Shown piece by piece: positions 1 to 5,453 of a stretch of DNA of 5,453 nt. Positions within the stretch are counted from its first letter, which is position 1. Each line of letters opens with the position of its first letter. The translations under genes were made by a program, and so were the position numbers. Below the pieces are notes generated by a model, which worked only from the letters and a program-made list of their open reading frames with translations, made no database searches and was not told the DNA's origin. Source of the stretch: Chloroflexota bacterium (GTDB taxonomy: Bacteria > Chloroflexota > UBA5177 > JANWHV01). Location: contig JAICHN010000358.1 in NCBI GenBank assembly GCA_025924845.1, positions 1-5,453 of the forward strand, read 5' to 3'.

Positions 1-29
1 AGGTATTAGTCCACCAGCGCCGTGGCCAG
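1..29 (-). other. In-frame remnant of the GH4 C-terminus beyond the TAG stop
   Basis: Reading on in frame after the TAG at 30-32 gives L-A-T-A-L-V-D, then TAA (6-8), then Tyr and the first two bases of a Leu-type codon (CT) at the window edge. GH4 proteins commonly end with HPL, a few residues, then an A-x-x-L-(L/V)-D-E-(Y/L)-L helix, as I recall the family. The continuation therefore looks like original coding sequence, with the TAG and TAA each one G-to-T change away from Glu codons. It may be a decayed tail, or a sequencing error. The rest lies outside the window. Confidence 0.5.
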
Positions 30-1328
30 CTAATAGGAGCCGAACAGCGGATGAGCCTTTAAGGCCTCCACGGCGAAGGAACGCGAACGACCGGCTATTG
101 CCGCCACGGTATAACGCTCGTAGCGTTTGACCTGCTGCATCAGCAAGAGGGCGTGCTCCGGCACCGTGCCCACCGGCACCGGCTGGGCGCCCGTGCCGTC
201 CACCTCACACACAGCTTCGACCACATCGTCGTCCGCCATGCCCGTAATGGCGCCGCGATTGGGCACGTTGAGGATCAATCTGTGTCGTCCGCCGGCCACC
301 ACGGCGCCCATCACGGCCAGGGCTACGCCCGCGTAGCCCTCGTTACCCTCGGCCAGCGCCAACTCATCGGCGCCGCGATCCATCTGGCCGCCCGTCTCCG
401 CCGCCATATAGCTGCCTCGCCGCGTCCCCAGATAAGCGCGATAGGCAGCCATCCCCTGCTCGGGGTGCGCTTCCGGATCGATGGTCCGCAGATCCTCGAT
501 CAGCTTGCCGCTGAGCCTCGCTACCTGCTCGCCCCGGCTTTCGTCGGCGGCCAGGATATTGGCTACCGCCTGCTCCCGATAGTAGTAGTAGTAGAGGTAT
601 TCGTTGGGAATCATCCCGACTAGACGAGTCAAGGCGGGGTCGAACGGTTCATCCGGCAGCGCGCGCAACGCGTTGTCATCGGCCAGCAAGCCGGGCAGAA
701 GGTCTTCGCCCTGGAAGCGCGCCGAGGCAAGCCACGAGAGATGATTCAAGCCAAAGAAAGTAACATCCAGTTCCTCGGGGGCATGACCAAGCGCCTCCGA
801 AACGACACGCAGCATGGTAGGCGGTGTATCGCAGATACCGGCCACGCGCATGCCGGGACGGGCGTCGGCGATCGCCTGCGCCACCAGGCCGGCTGGATTG
901 GTGAAGTTCAGCAGCCAGGCGGTAGGGCACAATTCCGCCATCAGATCCGCGTAGCCCAGAATAGCCGGGATCGAGCGGAGGGCCATGGCGAAACCCCCCG
1001 GTCCCGTCGTCTCCTGCCCGAGCACGCCATGGCGGAGAGCGATCCTTTCGTCGAGGGCGCGGCCCGCCTCGTTCCCGACCCGGATCGTGGTAACCACGAA
1101 ATCGGCGCCGGTAAGGGCGTGGCGCGGGTCCGTGGTCAACTCCAGCTTCACGGGATCGCCGGCCTGGTGCAGTAAGTGCCGGCAGAGGGCGCCGATCAGC
1201 CGAAGCTTTTCCTCCTGTTCATCCATCAGGGTGACCTGCTCCAGGCCGAGGGCGGCCGCCTTGCGCGCCAACCCGGTAATGAAGAGGGGAGTACGCACTC
1301 CCCCACCGCCGATGATGGTTAATTTCAC
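30..1328 (-). CDS. Family 4 glycoside hydrolase, probable 6-phospho-beta-glucosidase
   Basis: This is a cytoplasmic GH4 enzyme, a family that cleaves phosphorylated disaccharides by NAD-dependent oxidation, elimination and re-reduction with a divalent metal. Counting from the GTG start (432 residues, normal family length), a glycine-rich dinucleotide-binding loop (GGGGVRTP) lies at about residues 7-14. GQETTGPGGF is at 104-113, NPAG at 144-147, the metal-ligand Cys166 is in GICDTP and His196 is in GLNHL. A tyrosine-rich segment at 244-250 would hold the catalytic tyrosine. The VGNEAGRALDER stretch and the GLNHL motif resemble the 6-phospho-beta-glucosidase branch more than alpha-specific members; the exact substrate is inferred. 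I chose GTG at 1328 because AAGGAG (1335-1340) leaves a 6-base spacer to it but abuts the ATG at 1332-1334 with no spacer. The frame ends at a TAG (30-32) beyond which family-like residues continue, so the last helix seems truncated. No PTS or sugar-transport gene is visible beside it. Confidence 0.9.
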   Translation of the reverse strand: MKLTIIGGGGVRTPLFITGLARKAAALGLEQVTLMDEQEEKLRLIGALCRHLLHQAGDPVKLELTTDPRHALTGADFVVTTIRVGNEAGRALDERIALRHGVLGQETTGPGGFAMALRSIPAILGYADLMAELCPTAWLLNFTNPAGLVAQAIADARPGMRVAGICDTPPTMLRVVSEALGHAPEELDVTFFGLNHLSWLASARFQGEDLLPGLLADDNALRALPDEPFDPALTRLVGMIPNEYLYYYYYREQAVANILAADESRGEQVARLSGKLIEDLRTIDPEAHPEQGMAAYRAYLGTRRGSYMAAETGGQMDRGADELALAEGNEGYAGVALAVMGAVVAGGRHRLILNVPNRGAITGMADDDVVEAVCEVDGTGAQPVPVGTVPEHALLLMQQVKRYERYTVAAIAGRSRSFAVEALKAHPLFGSY

Positions 1329-1334
1329 GCTCAT

Positions 1335-1340
1335 CTCCTT
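1335..1340 (-). promoter_or_regulatory. Shine-Dalgarno site deciding the GH4 start
   Basis: The minus strand reads AAGGAG directly followed by ATGAGC and then GTG. A ribosome cannot easily use an ATG touching the Shine-Dalgarno sequence, whereas the GTG two codons later sits six bases away. The GTG also begins right before the conserved KLTIIGGGG strand of the nucleotide-binding fold. Confidence 0.6.
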
Positions 1341-1368
1341 ACCGCGCGCGCGGCGCCCTCAATCTCAT

Positions 1369-1407
1369 CGCTCCCCTGATCCCGCTGGAGCGTTCAGAGT
1401 CAGGATA
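1369..1407 (-). promoter_or_regulatory. Possible GH4 promoter -10 with downstream inverted repeat
   Basis: On the minus strand TATCCT (1402-1407) is a fair -10 hexamer, but I see no convincing -35. Just downstream of it, in the presumed transcript start or leader, CGCTCC (1369-1374) and GGAGCG (1387-1392) form a 6-base inverted repeat with a 12-base spacer. This is a size and position suited to a repressor operator. Both assignments are weak and rest on pattern only. Confidence 0.25.
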
Positions 1408-1490
1408 CCCGGTGCGAGGCGGCGGCGCGTAAAATTGGTTACGTACCTCGACAGCTCGCGGATACCCCTGCCGAACGGCCCGATCCGTCA

Positions 1491-1499
1491 TGCTAGACT
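1491..1499 (+). promoter_or_regulatory. Extended -10 promoter element for the VOC gene
   Basis: TGC followed by TAGACT matches the extended -10 form (TGnTAnnnT). It would start a transcript near 1506 with a leader of about 60 bases. No good -35 is visible 16-18 bases upstream, which is tolerable for extended -10 promoters. Nearly the same element precedes the AI-2E and proS genes. Confidence 0.45.
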
Positions 1500-1566
1500 A
1501 CTCCCATGGTGGTGAAGGTTGGATTTTCCCTTGAAGTAGCCACCGAAGGTTAGGGAGGGTCAAGCC

Positions 1567-1977
1567 ATGCCGAACTCAATCTCTCACATCCAATTCAACA
1601 TTAATCCGGCCAACCTGTCGTTTTACCGTGACCTTCTCGCTTTCCTGGGCTGGACTCCCATTCACGACGCGGACGGCGTGCTCGGGGTCGGCGGCAAGGG
1701 TGGCTGTAGTCTCTGGTTCTCGGGTCAGGGCAAGGATACGGCCAACGATTATGACGGTCCGGGGGTGAATCATCTCGGCATTGCCGCTGATTCGCAGGGG
1801 GAAGTGGATGCAGCCGTGACCTGGCTGGCCGAGCACGACGTACCCGCCTTATTCGAGACGCCGCGCCACCGTCCGGACTTCGCTGCCGGCGAGAGTGATA
1901 CCTATTACCAGGTGATGTTCGAGACCCCGGACCGTATCCTGCTCGAAGTGGTTTACACGGGACCAAAGGACTCCTAA
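1567..1977 (+). CDS. VOC/glyoxalase-fold protein of unknown substrate
   Basis: This 136-residue protein has the length and pattern of a single-subunit vicinal oxygen chelate fold, with two beta-alpha-beta-beta-beta modules (about residues 4-52 and 66-130). The first module carries NLSFYRDLLAFLGW, the usual helix after the first strand. Candidate metal ligands are His7, His69 (GVNHLGI) and Glu127 (ILLEVVY), a three-ligand His/His/Glu layout as in FosA-like and bleomycin-resistance-type members. No acidic residue is obvious at the end of module one (CSLWF, 47-51), where glyoxalase I has its fourth ligand. The start is well supported by AGGGAGG at 1552-1558 with an 8-base spacer. It is a monocistronic gene, divergent from GH4 and convergent with yihY. 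The family includes lyases, dioxygenases and drug-resistance proteins, and I cannot name a reaction. Confidence 0.88.
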   Translation: MPNSISHIQFNINPANLSFYRDLLAFLGWTPIHDADGVLGVGGKGGCSLWFSGQGKDTANDYDGPGVNHLGIAADSQGEVDAAVTWLAEHDVPALFETPRHRPDFAAGESDTYYQVMFETPDRILLEVVYTGPKDS

Positions 1978-2034
1978 AGGATATCCTCCGCACCTCCACC
2001 GGGTATGATTGCACGGCGATGGGCGAAGCACCAG

Positions 2035-2060
2035 GGGGAAATCCTCATTTGCCTTTCCCC
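2035..2060. terminator. Weak hairpin at the VOC/yihY convergent ends
   Basis: GGGGAAA (2035-2041) and TTTCCCC (2054-2060) form a 7-base-pair stem with a 12-base loop that contains the yihY stop codon. It is placed where a bidirectional terminator would be expected, but neither strand has a T-run after the stem. It is at best an atypical terminator. The rest of the 67-base gap holds a 10-base palindrome, AGGATATCCT (1978-1987), just after the VOC stop codon. Confidence 0.25.
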
Positions 2061-3232
2061 GACTGATGGTCGGCCTTGGCGTGGGTAGGAGCTTCCTTTA
2101 CTTTGTGGGAATCACGGGCTATTCCGGAGAAGAACAGTGAGCGGTGGCGGTGCCGCTTGACCCTCATGGGCGGCATGCTCTCCTCGTCCGCCGCATGCTC
2201 CATCAGCACCCGGGTGATGTCGTACTTCCAGGGGCCAAGGCCCATGTTGATCGCATTGATCTGAGCGCCAAGCAAGAGCACCAATGAGAAGAACCAGAAC
2301 CAGGTAATGGTGATGATGGCCGTGGCGATCGCCGCCGTGCTGTACTCGCGCGTGCCTACGAAGTGCGCGGTGTAGACCGGAAAGGCGGTATTGACCACGG
2401 CCATCGCCGCCGCCCCGAAGAGCGCCCCTTGCCAGGCATGACGCCAGGCGATGGGTCGATTGGGCACCACGATATAGATGACGAGGAACAGGACAAAGAG
2501 GGAGGCCAGGGATGTGGCCAGGCCGAGCGCCGCGGTGAAGGGTCCGCTGATCGAACTCGGCAAGACCCGGCCAAGCGCGGTCGTGCCGGCGCCCAACACG
2601 ATCGAGGCCAGGAAGGAGAGGGGCAGCAACCCGGCGAACAGCAGAATCATTACCATGGACATCAGCTTCTGCCACACCAGATCCCGAGTCTTGACCCGAA
2701 AGATGAAGGCAAAGGAGGTCTCGATGGAACTGAATAGGTTCATGCCGCCCCAGAGGAGGCCGATGACGCTTACCACGGTGAGCAGCGTGCCGACGCTGTG
2801 AATGGAGGTAAGCAGATGAGCTATATTGGCGTCCTTCGCCAGATCGGCGGGGAGGATGCTGTTAATCTCCGCGGCGATCGCGGGCACGTTGTTCGAGACC
2901 ACGGGCAACAGGGTGATCGCCGTAACCAGGGCCAGGATGAGTGGTACGGTCGAGGTCAGCACGTTAAAGGCGACCATGGCGACCAGATTCATGGTGGTAT
3001 CGTTGTTGAACTTATTGAACAGCAATAGGCCGTAGTTCTTCACGCGGCCCGGTAGGCCGACCCGCCCGGCAACCTCCGTTGGGGGCGGCTTGGATCGGAC
3101 GGAAGCAGCTGTTTTGGTCGGCAGCACCGCGCGGCCCACCGCGTCGCCGGGCGCCTTCGGCACGGGCCGCCCGTCGGCGCGCGCTTCACGTTTGGTCGGC
3201 CGGTCAGGATTGGATGTGGTAGTGGATTCCAT
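2045..3232 (-). CDS. YihY/UPF0761 family integral membrane protein
   Basis: This is a polytopic inner-membrane protein of the YihY (UPF0761) family, once mislabelled ribonuclease BN; its molecular role is not settled. From the chosen ATG (3230-3232, 395 residues) there is a roughly 62-residue basic, Pro/Thr-rich tail with no membrane segment. The domain then starts at VKNYGLLLFNKF. About six hydrophobic segments lie near 85-109, 145-167, 191-215, 231-256, 265-287 and 300-325. Family hallmarks are the segment starting LLWGGMNLFSSIETSF, the PNRPIAWRHAWQGALFGAAA motif and the closing WFWFFSLVLLLGAQINAI. The C-terminal tail is charged, with an RHRHR patch. The frame stays open to an ATG at 3355, but that adds 41 residues without family character and would run into the AI-2E promoter. 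GGGAGA (3241-3246), 8 bases upstream, supports the shorter start. Confidence 0.88.
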   Translation of the reverse strand: MESTTTSNPDRPTKREARADGRPVPKAPGDAVGRAVLPTKTAASVRSKPPPTEVAGRVGLPGRVKNYGLLLFNKFNNDTTMNLVAMVAFNVLTSTVPLILALVTAITLLPVVSNNVPAIAAEINSILPADLAKDANIAHLLTSIHSVGTLLTVVSVIGLLWGGMNLFSSIETSFAFIFRVKTRDLVWQKLMSMVMILLFAGLLPLSFLASIVLGAGTTALGRVLPSSISGPFTAALGLATSLASLFVLFLVIYIVVPNRPIAWRHAWQGALFGAAAMAVVNTAFPVYTAHFVGTREYSTAAIATAIITITWFWFFSLVLLLGAQINAINMGLGPWKYDITRVLMEHAADEESMPPMRVKRHRHRSLFFSGIARDSHKVKEAPTHAKADHQSGKGK

Positions 3233-3240
3233 CGGGCGCT

Positions 3241-3254
3241 TCTCCCACCCTCCT
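3241..3254 (-). promoter_or_regulatory. Ribosome binding region for yihY
   Basis: On the minus strand AGGAGGG (3248-3254) and GGGAGA (3241-3246) lie upstream of the ATG at 3230-3232. The second leaves an 8-base spacer. Their presence supports the internal ATG over the longer open frame. Confidence 0.5.
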
Positions 3255-3298
3255 GAGCGTGAACAGCGGGCCGGATGCCATGTGGACGCCCCATGGAC

Positions 3299-3304
3299 AA
3301 CATA
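3299..3304 (-). promoter_or_regulatory. Possible -10 of the yihY promoter
   Basis: TATGTT on the minus strand matches four of six -10 positions and would give a leader of about 60 bases. No clear -35 is seen. The preceding CGGG matches the bases before the GH4 -10 candidate, which is the only other support. Confidence 0.2.
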
Positions 3305-3356
3305 CCCGAACTGCTCTAGCCGATCTCGGTCCGCCGGATGCGCTTCAGCGCGCACG

Positions 3357-3365
3357 TGCTATGCT
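3357..3365 (+). promoter_or_regulatory. Extended -10 promoter element for the AI-2E gene
   Basis: TGC followed by TATGCT fits an extended -10 and would give a leader of about 35 bases before the ATG at 3407. An 8-base palindrome, GCACGTGC (3352-3359), overlaps the TG part and could be an operator half-turn or chance. No strong -35 is seen. Confidence 0.45.
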
Positions 3366-3394
3366 GACTATGCGGGATGCGATACCGTTTCGCC

Positions 3395-3400
3395 AGGTGG
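3395..3400 (+). promoter_or_regulatory. Shine-Dalgarno site of the AI-2E gene
   Basis: AGGTGG lies six bases before the ATG at 3407. A second in-frame ATG at 3416 is preceded by AGGAG with no spacer, so that purine run cannot serve it. The first ATG is therefore preferred. Confidence 0.5.
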
Positions 3401-3406
3401 TGATGT

Positions 3407-4645
3407 ATGCAGGAGATGCGACGGCGGAGCATAGCTGAAGGGACCGGCGCGCCGGTGCCTACCACATGGCAGCGCGCGCTCTATCTTCCCCTGATCATCC
3501 TGGCCTGGCTGGCCGTGCTGGTAGTATGCGGGTGGCTGATTTCCCACATCTCGAAAACCCTCCTGGTCCTGGTGCTAAGCGGCGTCGTGGCGTTCGCGCT
3601 CACGCCGCTCGTCAATTTATTCGCACGCTGGATGCCGCGCGGGTTGGCCATTGCCCTGGCCTACATCCTTGGTTTCGGCGTGCTGCTCGCGCTGCTCGGG
3701 ATAATCGTGGATACGGCGGCAAACCAGATCACCAGTTTGGTCGGCAACCTCCCCAACTATCAGACCGAGTTTAAGCACTACGAGCCGCACATCGTTTCGG
3801 CGCTGAAGCACTTCGGGGTCACGCAGGCGAAGCTCGACCACGTACAGCACCAAGTAATCACCTACATTCAGAGTGTCGGCACCACCGCCGCGACGCAGTC
3901 AGTCTCCATTGTCTCGGGAGTCCTCAGCACCCTCGTGGACGTGGTGCTCATTCTGATCCTCAGCGTCTATCTCACGGCAAACGGCCCGAACATTTCGCAA
4001 CGGCTGCGCCGTGAAACGCCGGGCGGTCAGCGCTGGCGCACCGCCCTCTTGATCGCGATCGTCAATCAGGTGGTGGGAGGCTACATTCGCGGTACCCTCA
4101 CCATGGCGACGTTGATTGGGGTGCTGGTGGGCGGCGGAATGCTGGTCCTCCAGGTCCCCTATGCCATCCTCCTGGGGGTTCTCGCCTTCTTTATGGAATT
4201 CGTGCCCATCGTCGGGGTGCTGATTTCGGGCGCCGTCTGTGTCCTGGTCGCGCTGTTCCAGGGCTGGATTCTCGCGGTGATCGTTGTCGCCTATTTCGCG
4301 GTCGTGCATATCATCGAAGGCGACATCGTCGGGCCGCGCGTGATGGGTAAGGCGGTAGGCATCCATCCGGCGACGGCGCTGGTTGGCCTGGTGGCCGGGA
4401 CCGAAATATTCGGCATTTGGGGAGCGCTCTTCGCGGCGCCGCTGGCGGGTTTGCTGCAGGCGGTCGGGACCGCGGTGTGGCGCGAATGGCGCGGAAAAAA
4501 TCCAGACGCCGTGTTGCGTAGCGAGGATGAGCACGTCAAATTCGAGAACGCGGCGGCGGACATGCCCGAACCAAGTCATGGCGTCGATGCCGACGAGAGG
4601 CATCCCGGTCCCCTGCGCCCGATCCGTCCCCCTGGTTCAGACTGA
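3407..4645 (+). CDS. AI-2E family transporter (PerM/TqsA-like permease)
   Basis: This 412-residue inner-membrane protein has the AI-2E family layout. Three membrane segments lie in about residues 24-102. A mainly soluble region of about 60 residues follows (103-165), then a membrane segment at 166-190. A C-terminal membrane half (231-355) carries the family signatures GGYIRGT (224-230), PYAILLGVLAFFMEFVPIVG (251-270) and IEGDIVGPRVMGKAVGIHP (303-321), the last followed by IWGALFAAPLAG. A hydrophilic, Pro-rich tail of about 55 residues ends the protein. Characterised relatives export autoinducer-2 or act as cation antiporters, and the family name does not prove AI-2 transport here. No luxS or quorum-sensing gene is in view. 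It is divergent from yihY, another membrane protein, across 174 bases. The start is set by AGGTGG at 3395-3400. It is followed by a long structured non-coding stretch rather than a co-transcribed gene. Confidence 0.9.
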   Translation: MQEMRRRSIAEGTGAPVPTTWQRALYLPLIILAWLAVLVVCGWLISHISKTLLVLVLSGVVAFALTPLVNLFARWMPRGLAIALAYILGFGVLLALLGIIVDTAANQITSLVGNLPNYQTEFKHYEPHIVSALKHFGVTQAKLDHVQHQVITYIQSVGTTAATQSVSIVSGVLSTLVDVVLILILSVYLTANGPNISQRLRRETPGGQRWRTALLIAIVNQVVGGYIRGTLTMATLIGVLVGGGMLVLQVPYAILLGVLAFFMEFVPIVGVLISGAVCVLVALFQGWILAVIVVAYFAVVHIIEGDIVGPRVMGKAVGIHPATALVGLVAGTEIFGIWGALFAAPLAGLLQAVGTAVWREWRGKNPDAVLRSEDEHVKFENAAADMPEPSHGVDADERHPGPLRPIRPPGSD

Positions 4646-4693
4646 GGGTAGCGGTGGTGAGCTGGTGCGGCTTGGCCTAATAAATCCTTTGGC

Positions 4694-4711
4694 GGTTCCG
4701 TTAGGTTCCGT
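4694..4711. repeat. Two tandem copies of GGTTCCGT, 10-base period
   Basis: GGTTCCGT occurs at 4694-4701 and 4704-4711. A 10-base offset places both copies on the same face of the helix, as expected of paired protein sites, though two short copies may be chance. Confidence 0.4.
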
Positions 4712-4728
4712 AGAGCCGTCCCTTGTGG

Positions 4729-4747
4729 GTGCCCTTGGCTAGGGCAC
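4729..4747. other. Perfect hairpin, 7-base-pair stem and 5-base loop
   Basis: GTGCCCT (4729-4735) pairs with AGGGCAC (4741-4747). It is followed by GC-rich sequence and not by T residues. It may help end the AI-2E transcript in a factor-dependent way or protect its 3' end. Confidence 0.4.
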
Positions 4748-4749
4748 AG

Positions 4750-4792
4750 GTGGAGGGCGGCGCCGATTGGCGCCGGCGCCGCCCTCGTCCAC
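4750..4792. other. Long GC-rich hairpin
   Basis: GGGCGGCGCC (4755-4764) pairs perfectly with GGCGCCGCCC (4775-4784) around a 10-base loop. The stem extends either through GA/TC (12 pairs) or through GTGGA (4750-4754) with TCCAC (4788-4792), leaving a 3-base bulge (15 pairs). The strength and length exceed what random GC-rich sequence usually gives. Confidence 0.5.
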
Positions 4793-4839
4793 GGATAGAG
4801 ATGGAGTGAGTGCCCTTGCGGGCAGGAGACAGCCGTGGA
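4788..4839. other. Nested stem-loop competing with the GC-rich hairpin
   Basis: TCCACGG (4788-4794) pairs with CCGTGGA (4833-4839) and encloses a small hairpin, TGCCC (4811-4815) with GGGCA (4820-4824) around TTGC. The outer strand reuses TCCAC, which can also pair with 4750-4754, so the two folds exclude each other at those bases. Confidence 0.4.
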
Positions 4840-4903
4840 TGCGCCTACTGTAGCGGCGCCGCCCGCGTCGGTCAATCACCCAGGTGGGGTGGGAAACAGC
4901 CTA

Positions 4904-4912
4904 TGCTACACT
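4904..4912 (+). promoter_or_regulatory. Extended -10 promoter element for proS
   Basis: TGC followed by TACACT matches the extended -10 pattern and sits 54 bases before the proS ATG. The -35 position is G-rich and unlike the consensus. This element makes it likely that proS is transcribed separately from the AI-2E gene. Confidence 0.5.
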
Positions 4913-4953
4913 CTCTATGATTGCCGTCGGCGCCCAACGCGGCGTTGCCTTAG

Positions 4954-5453
<500 letters not shown>

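Larger units (their letters stand above)
4646..4903. other. Non-coding intergenic stretch rich in repeats and inverted repeats
   Basis: No credible gene lies between the AI-2E stop and the proS promoter. In order it holds a tandem 8-base repeat with 10-base period (4694-4711), a 7-base-pair hairpin (4729-4747), a 12 to 15-base-pair GC-rich hairpin (4750-4792), a nested stem-loop (4788-4839) and a third copy of the GC-rich arm (4855-4864). None of the hairpins is followed by a T-run on either strand, so they are not canonical intrinsic terminators. The stretch could be the 3' untranslated region of the AI-2E transcript or a small structured RNA. Confidence 0.55.

Noticed and set aside
581..595. 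Trinucleotide run encoding five tyrosines in GH4
   Set aside because: A tyrosine-rich PNEYLYYYY segment is a family feature around the catalytic tyrosine as I recall it, so the repeat reflects protein conservation rather than slippage.
153..623. Plus-strand open frame inside GH4
   Set aside because: It lies wholly opposite GH4, with His/Arg-rich composition and no recognisable domain.
985..1515. Long plus-strand open frame opposite the GH4 start
   Set aside because: It is antisense to a clear gene, Arg/Pro/Ser-rich, resembles no family and crosses the GH4 promoter region; it is a shadow frame in GC-rich DNA.
2004..2009. TATGAT as a promoter -10 reading into yihY antisense
   Set aside because: The hexamer is good, but there is no TG extension and no -35, and nothing downstream needs it.
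2112..2675. Minus-strand open frame in another frame of yihY
   Set aside because: It overlaps the yihY membrane-domain coding sequence on the same strand, and its Arg/His/Gly-rich translation is typical of an off-frame reading.
3233..3355. Extending yihY to the ATG at 3355
   Set aside because: The extra 41 residues have no family character, no good Shine-Dalgarno site was seen for them, and the start would sit against the AI-2E promoter.
3899..4603. Long minus-strand open frame opposite the AI-2E gene
   Set aside because: It is Asp/His/Arg/Gln-rich with no domain and is antisense to a well-supported gene.
4694..4745. T-box leader for proS, suggested by a CGTCCCTTGTGGG-like segment
   Set aside because: There is no proper TGGNACC antiterminator sequence and no specifier stem, and a likely promoter lies between this segment and proS.
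4795..4850. Fluoride-type riboswitch, suggested by GATGG, TGCCC/GGGCA and CGCCTAC pieces
   Set aside because: The order and spacing do not fit the fluoride pseudoknot, the conserved segment after the GGGC arm is absent, and no fluoride exporter follows.

Overview
This is a GC-rich bacterial window carrying five protein-coding genes and no mobile element, CRISPR array, tRNA or rRNA that I can see. The lineage cannot be fixed from this sequence alone. The archaeal/eukaryote-type prolyl-tRNA synthetase at the right edge, the GC-rich codon use and the recurring TGCTAnnCT promoter motif would fit a Chloroflexota-type or other deep-branching GC-rich bacterium. That placement is an inference with moderate to low confidence.

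Layout from left to right. Bases 30-1328 (minus) encode a family 4 glycoside hydrolase, most like NAD- and metal-dependent 6-phospho-beta-glucosidases. Its best-supported start is a GTG two codons inside the longest reading frame. Its C-terminus is cut by a TAG, and family-like codons continue beyond that stop. Bases 1335-1566 are a divergent promoter region. Bases 1567-1977 (plus) encode a small VOC/glyoxalase-fold protein. It converges on a YihY-type membrane protein (2045-3232, minus) with only 67 bases between the two stops. A second divergent region (3233-3406) separates yihY from an AI-2E-family transporter (3407-4645, plus). A 320-base non-coding stretch rich in inverted repeats follows (4646-4965). 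Then comes the first third of proS (4966 to the window end, plus).

The genes do not form one operon or pathway. Every adjacent pair is divergent, convergent or separated by a promoter-bearing gap, so they look like independently transcribed housekeeping and accessory units. The two polytopic membrane proteins (YihY and AI-2E types) are divergent and may share regulation, but nothing in the sequence proves it.

I found no clear undescribed system. The observations most worth a second look are: (i) two successive in-frame stop codons in the GH4 tail, each where the family would tolerate Glu; (ii) the structured stretch 4729-4864, whose arms can pair in two mutually exclusive ways; and (iii) a shared extended -10 motif in front of all three plus-strand genes with visible upstream regions.
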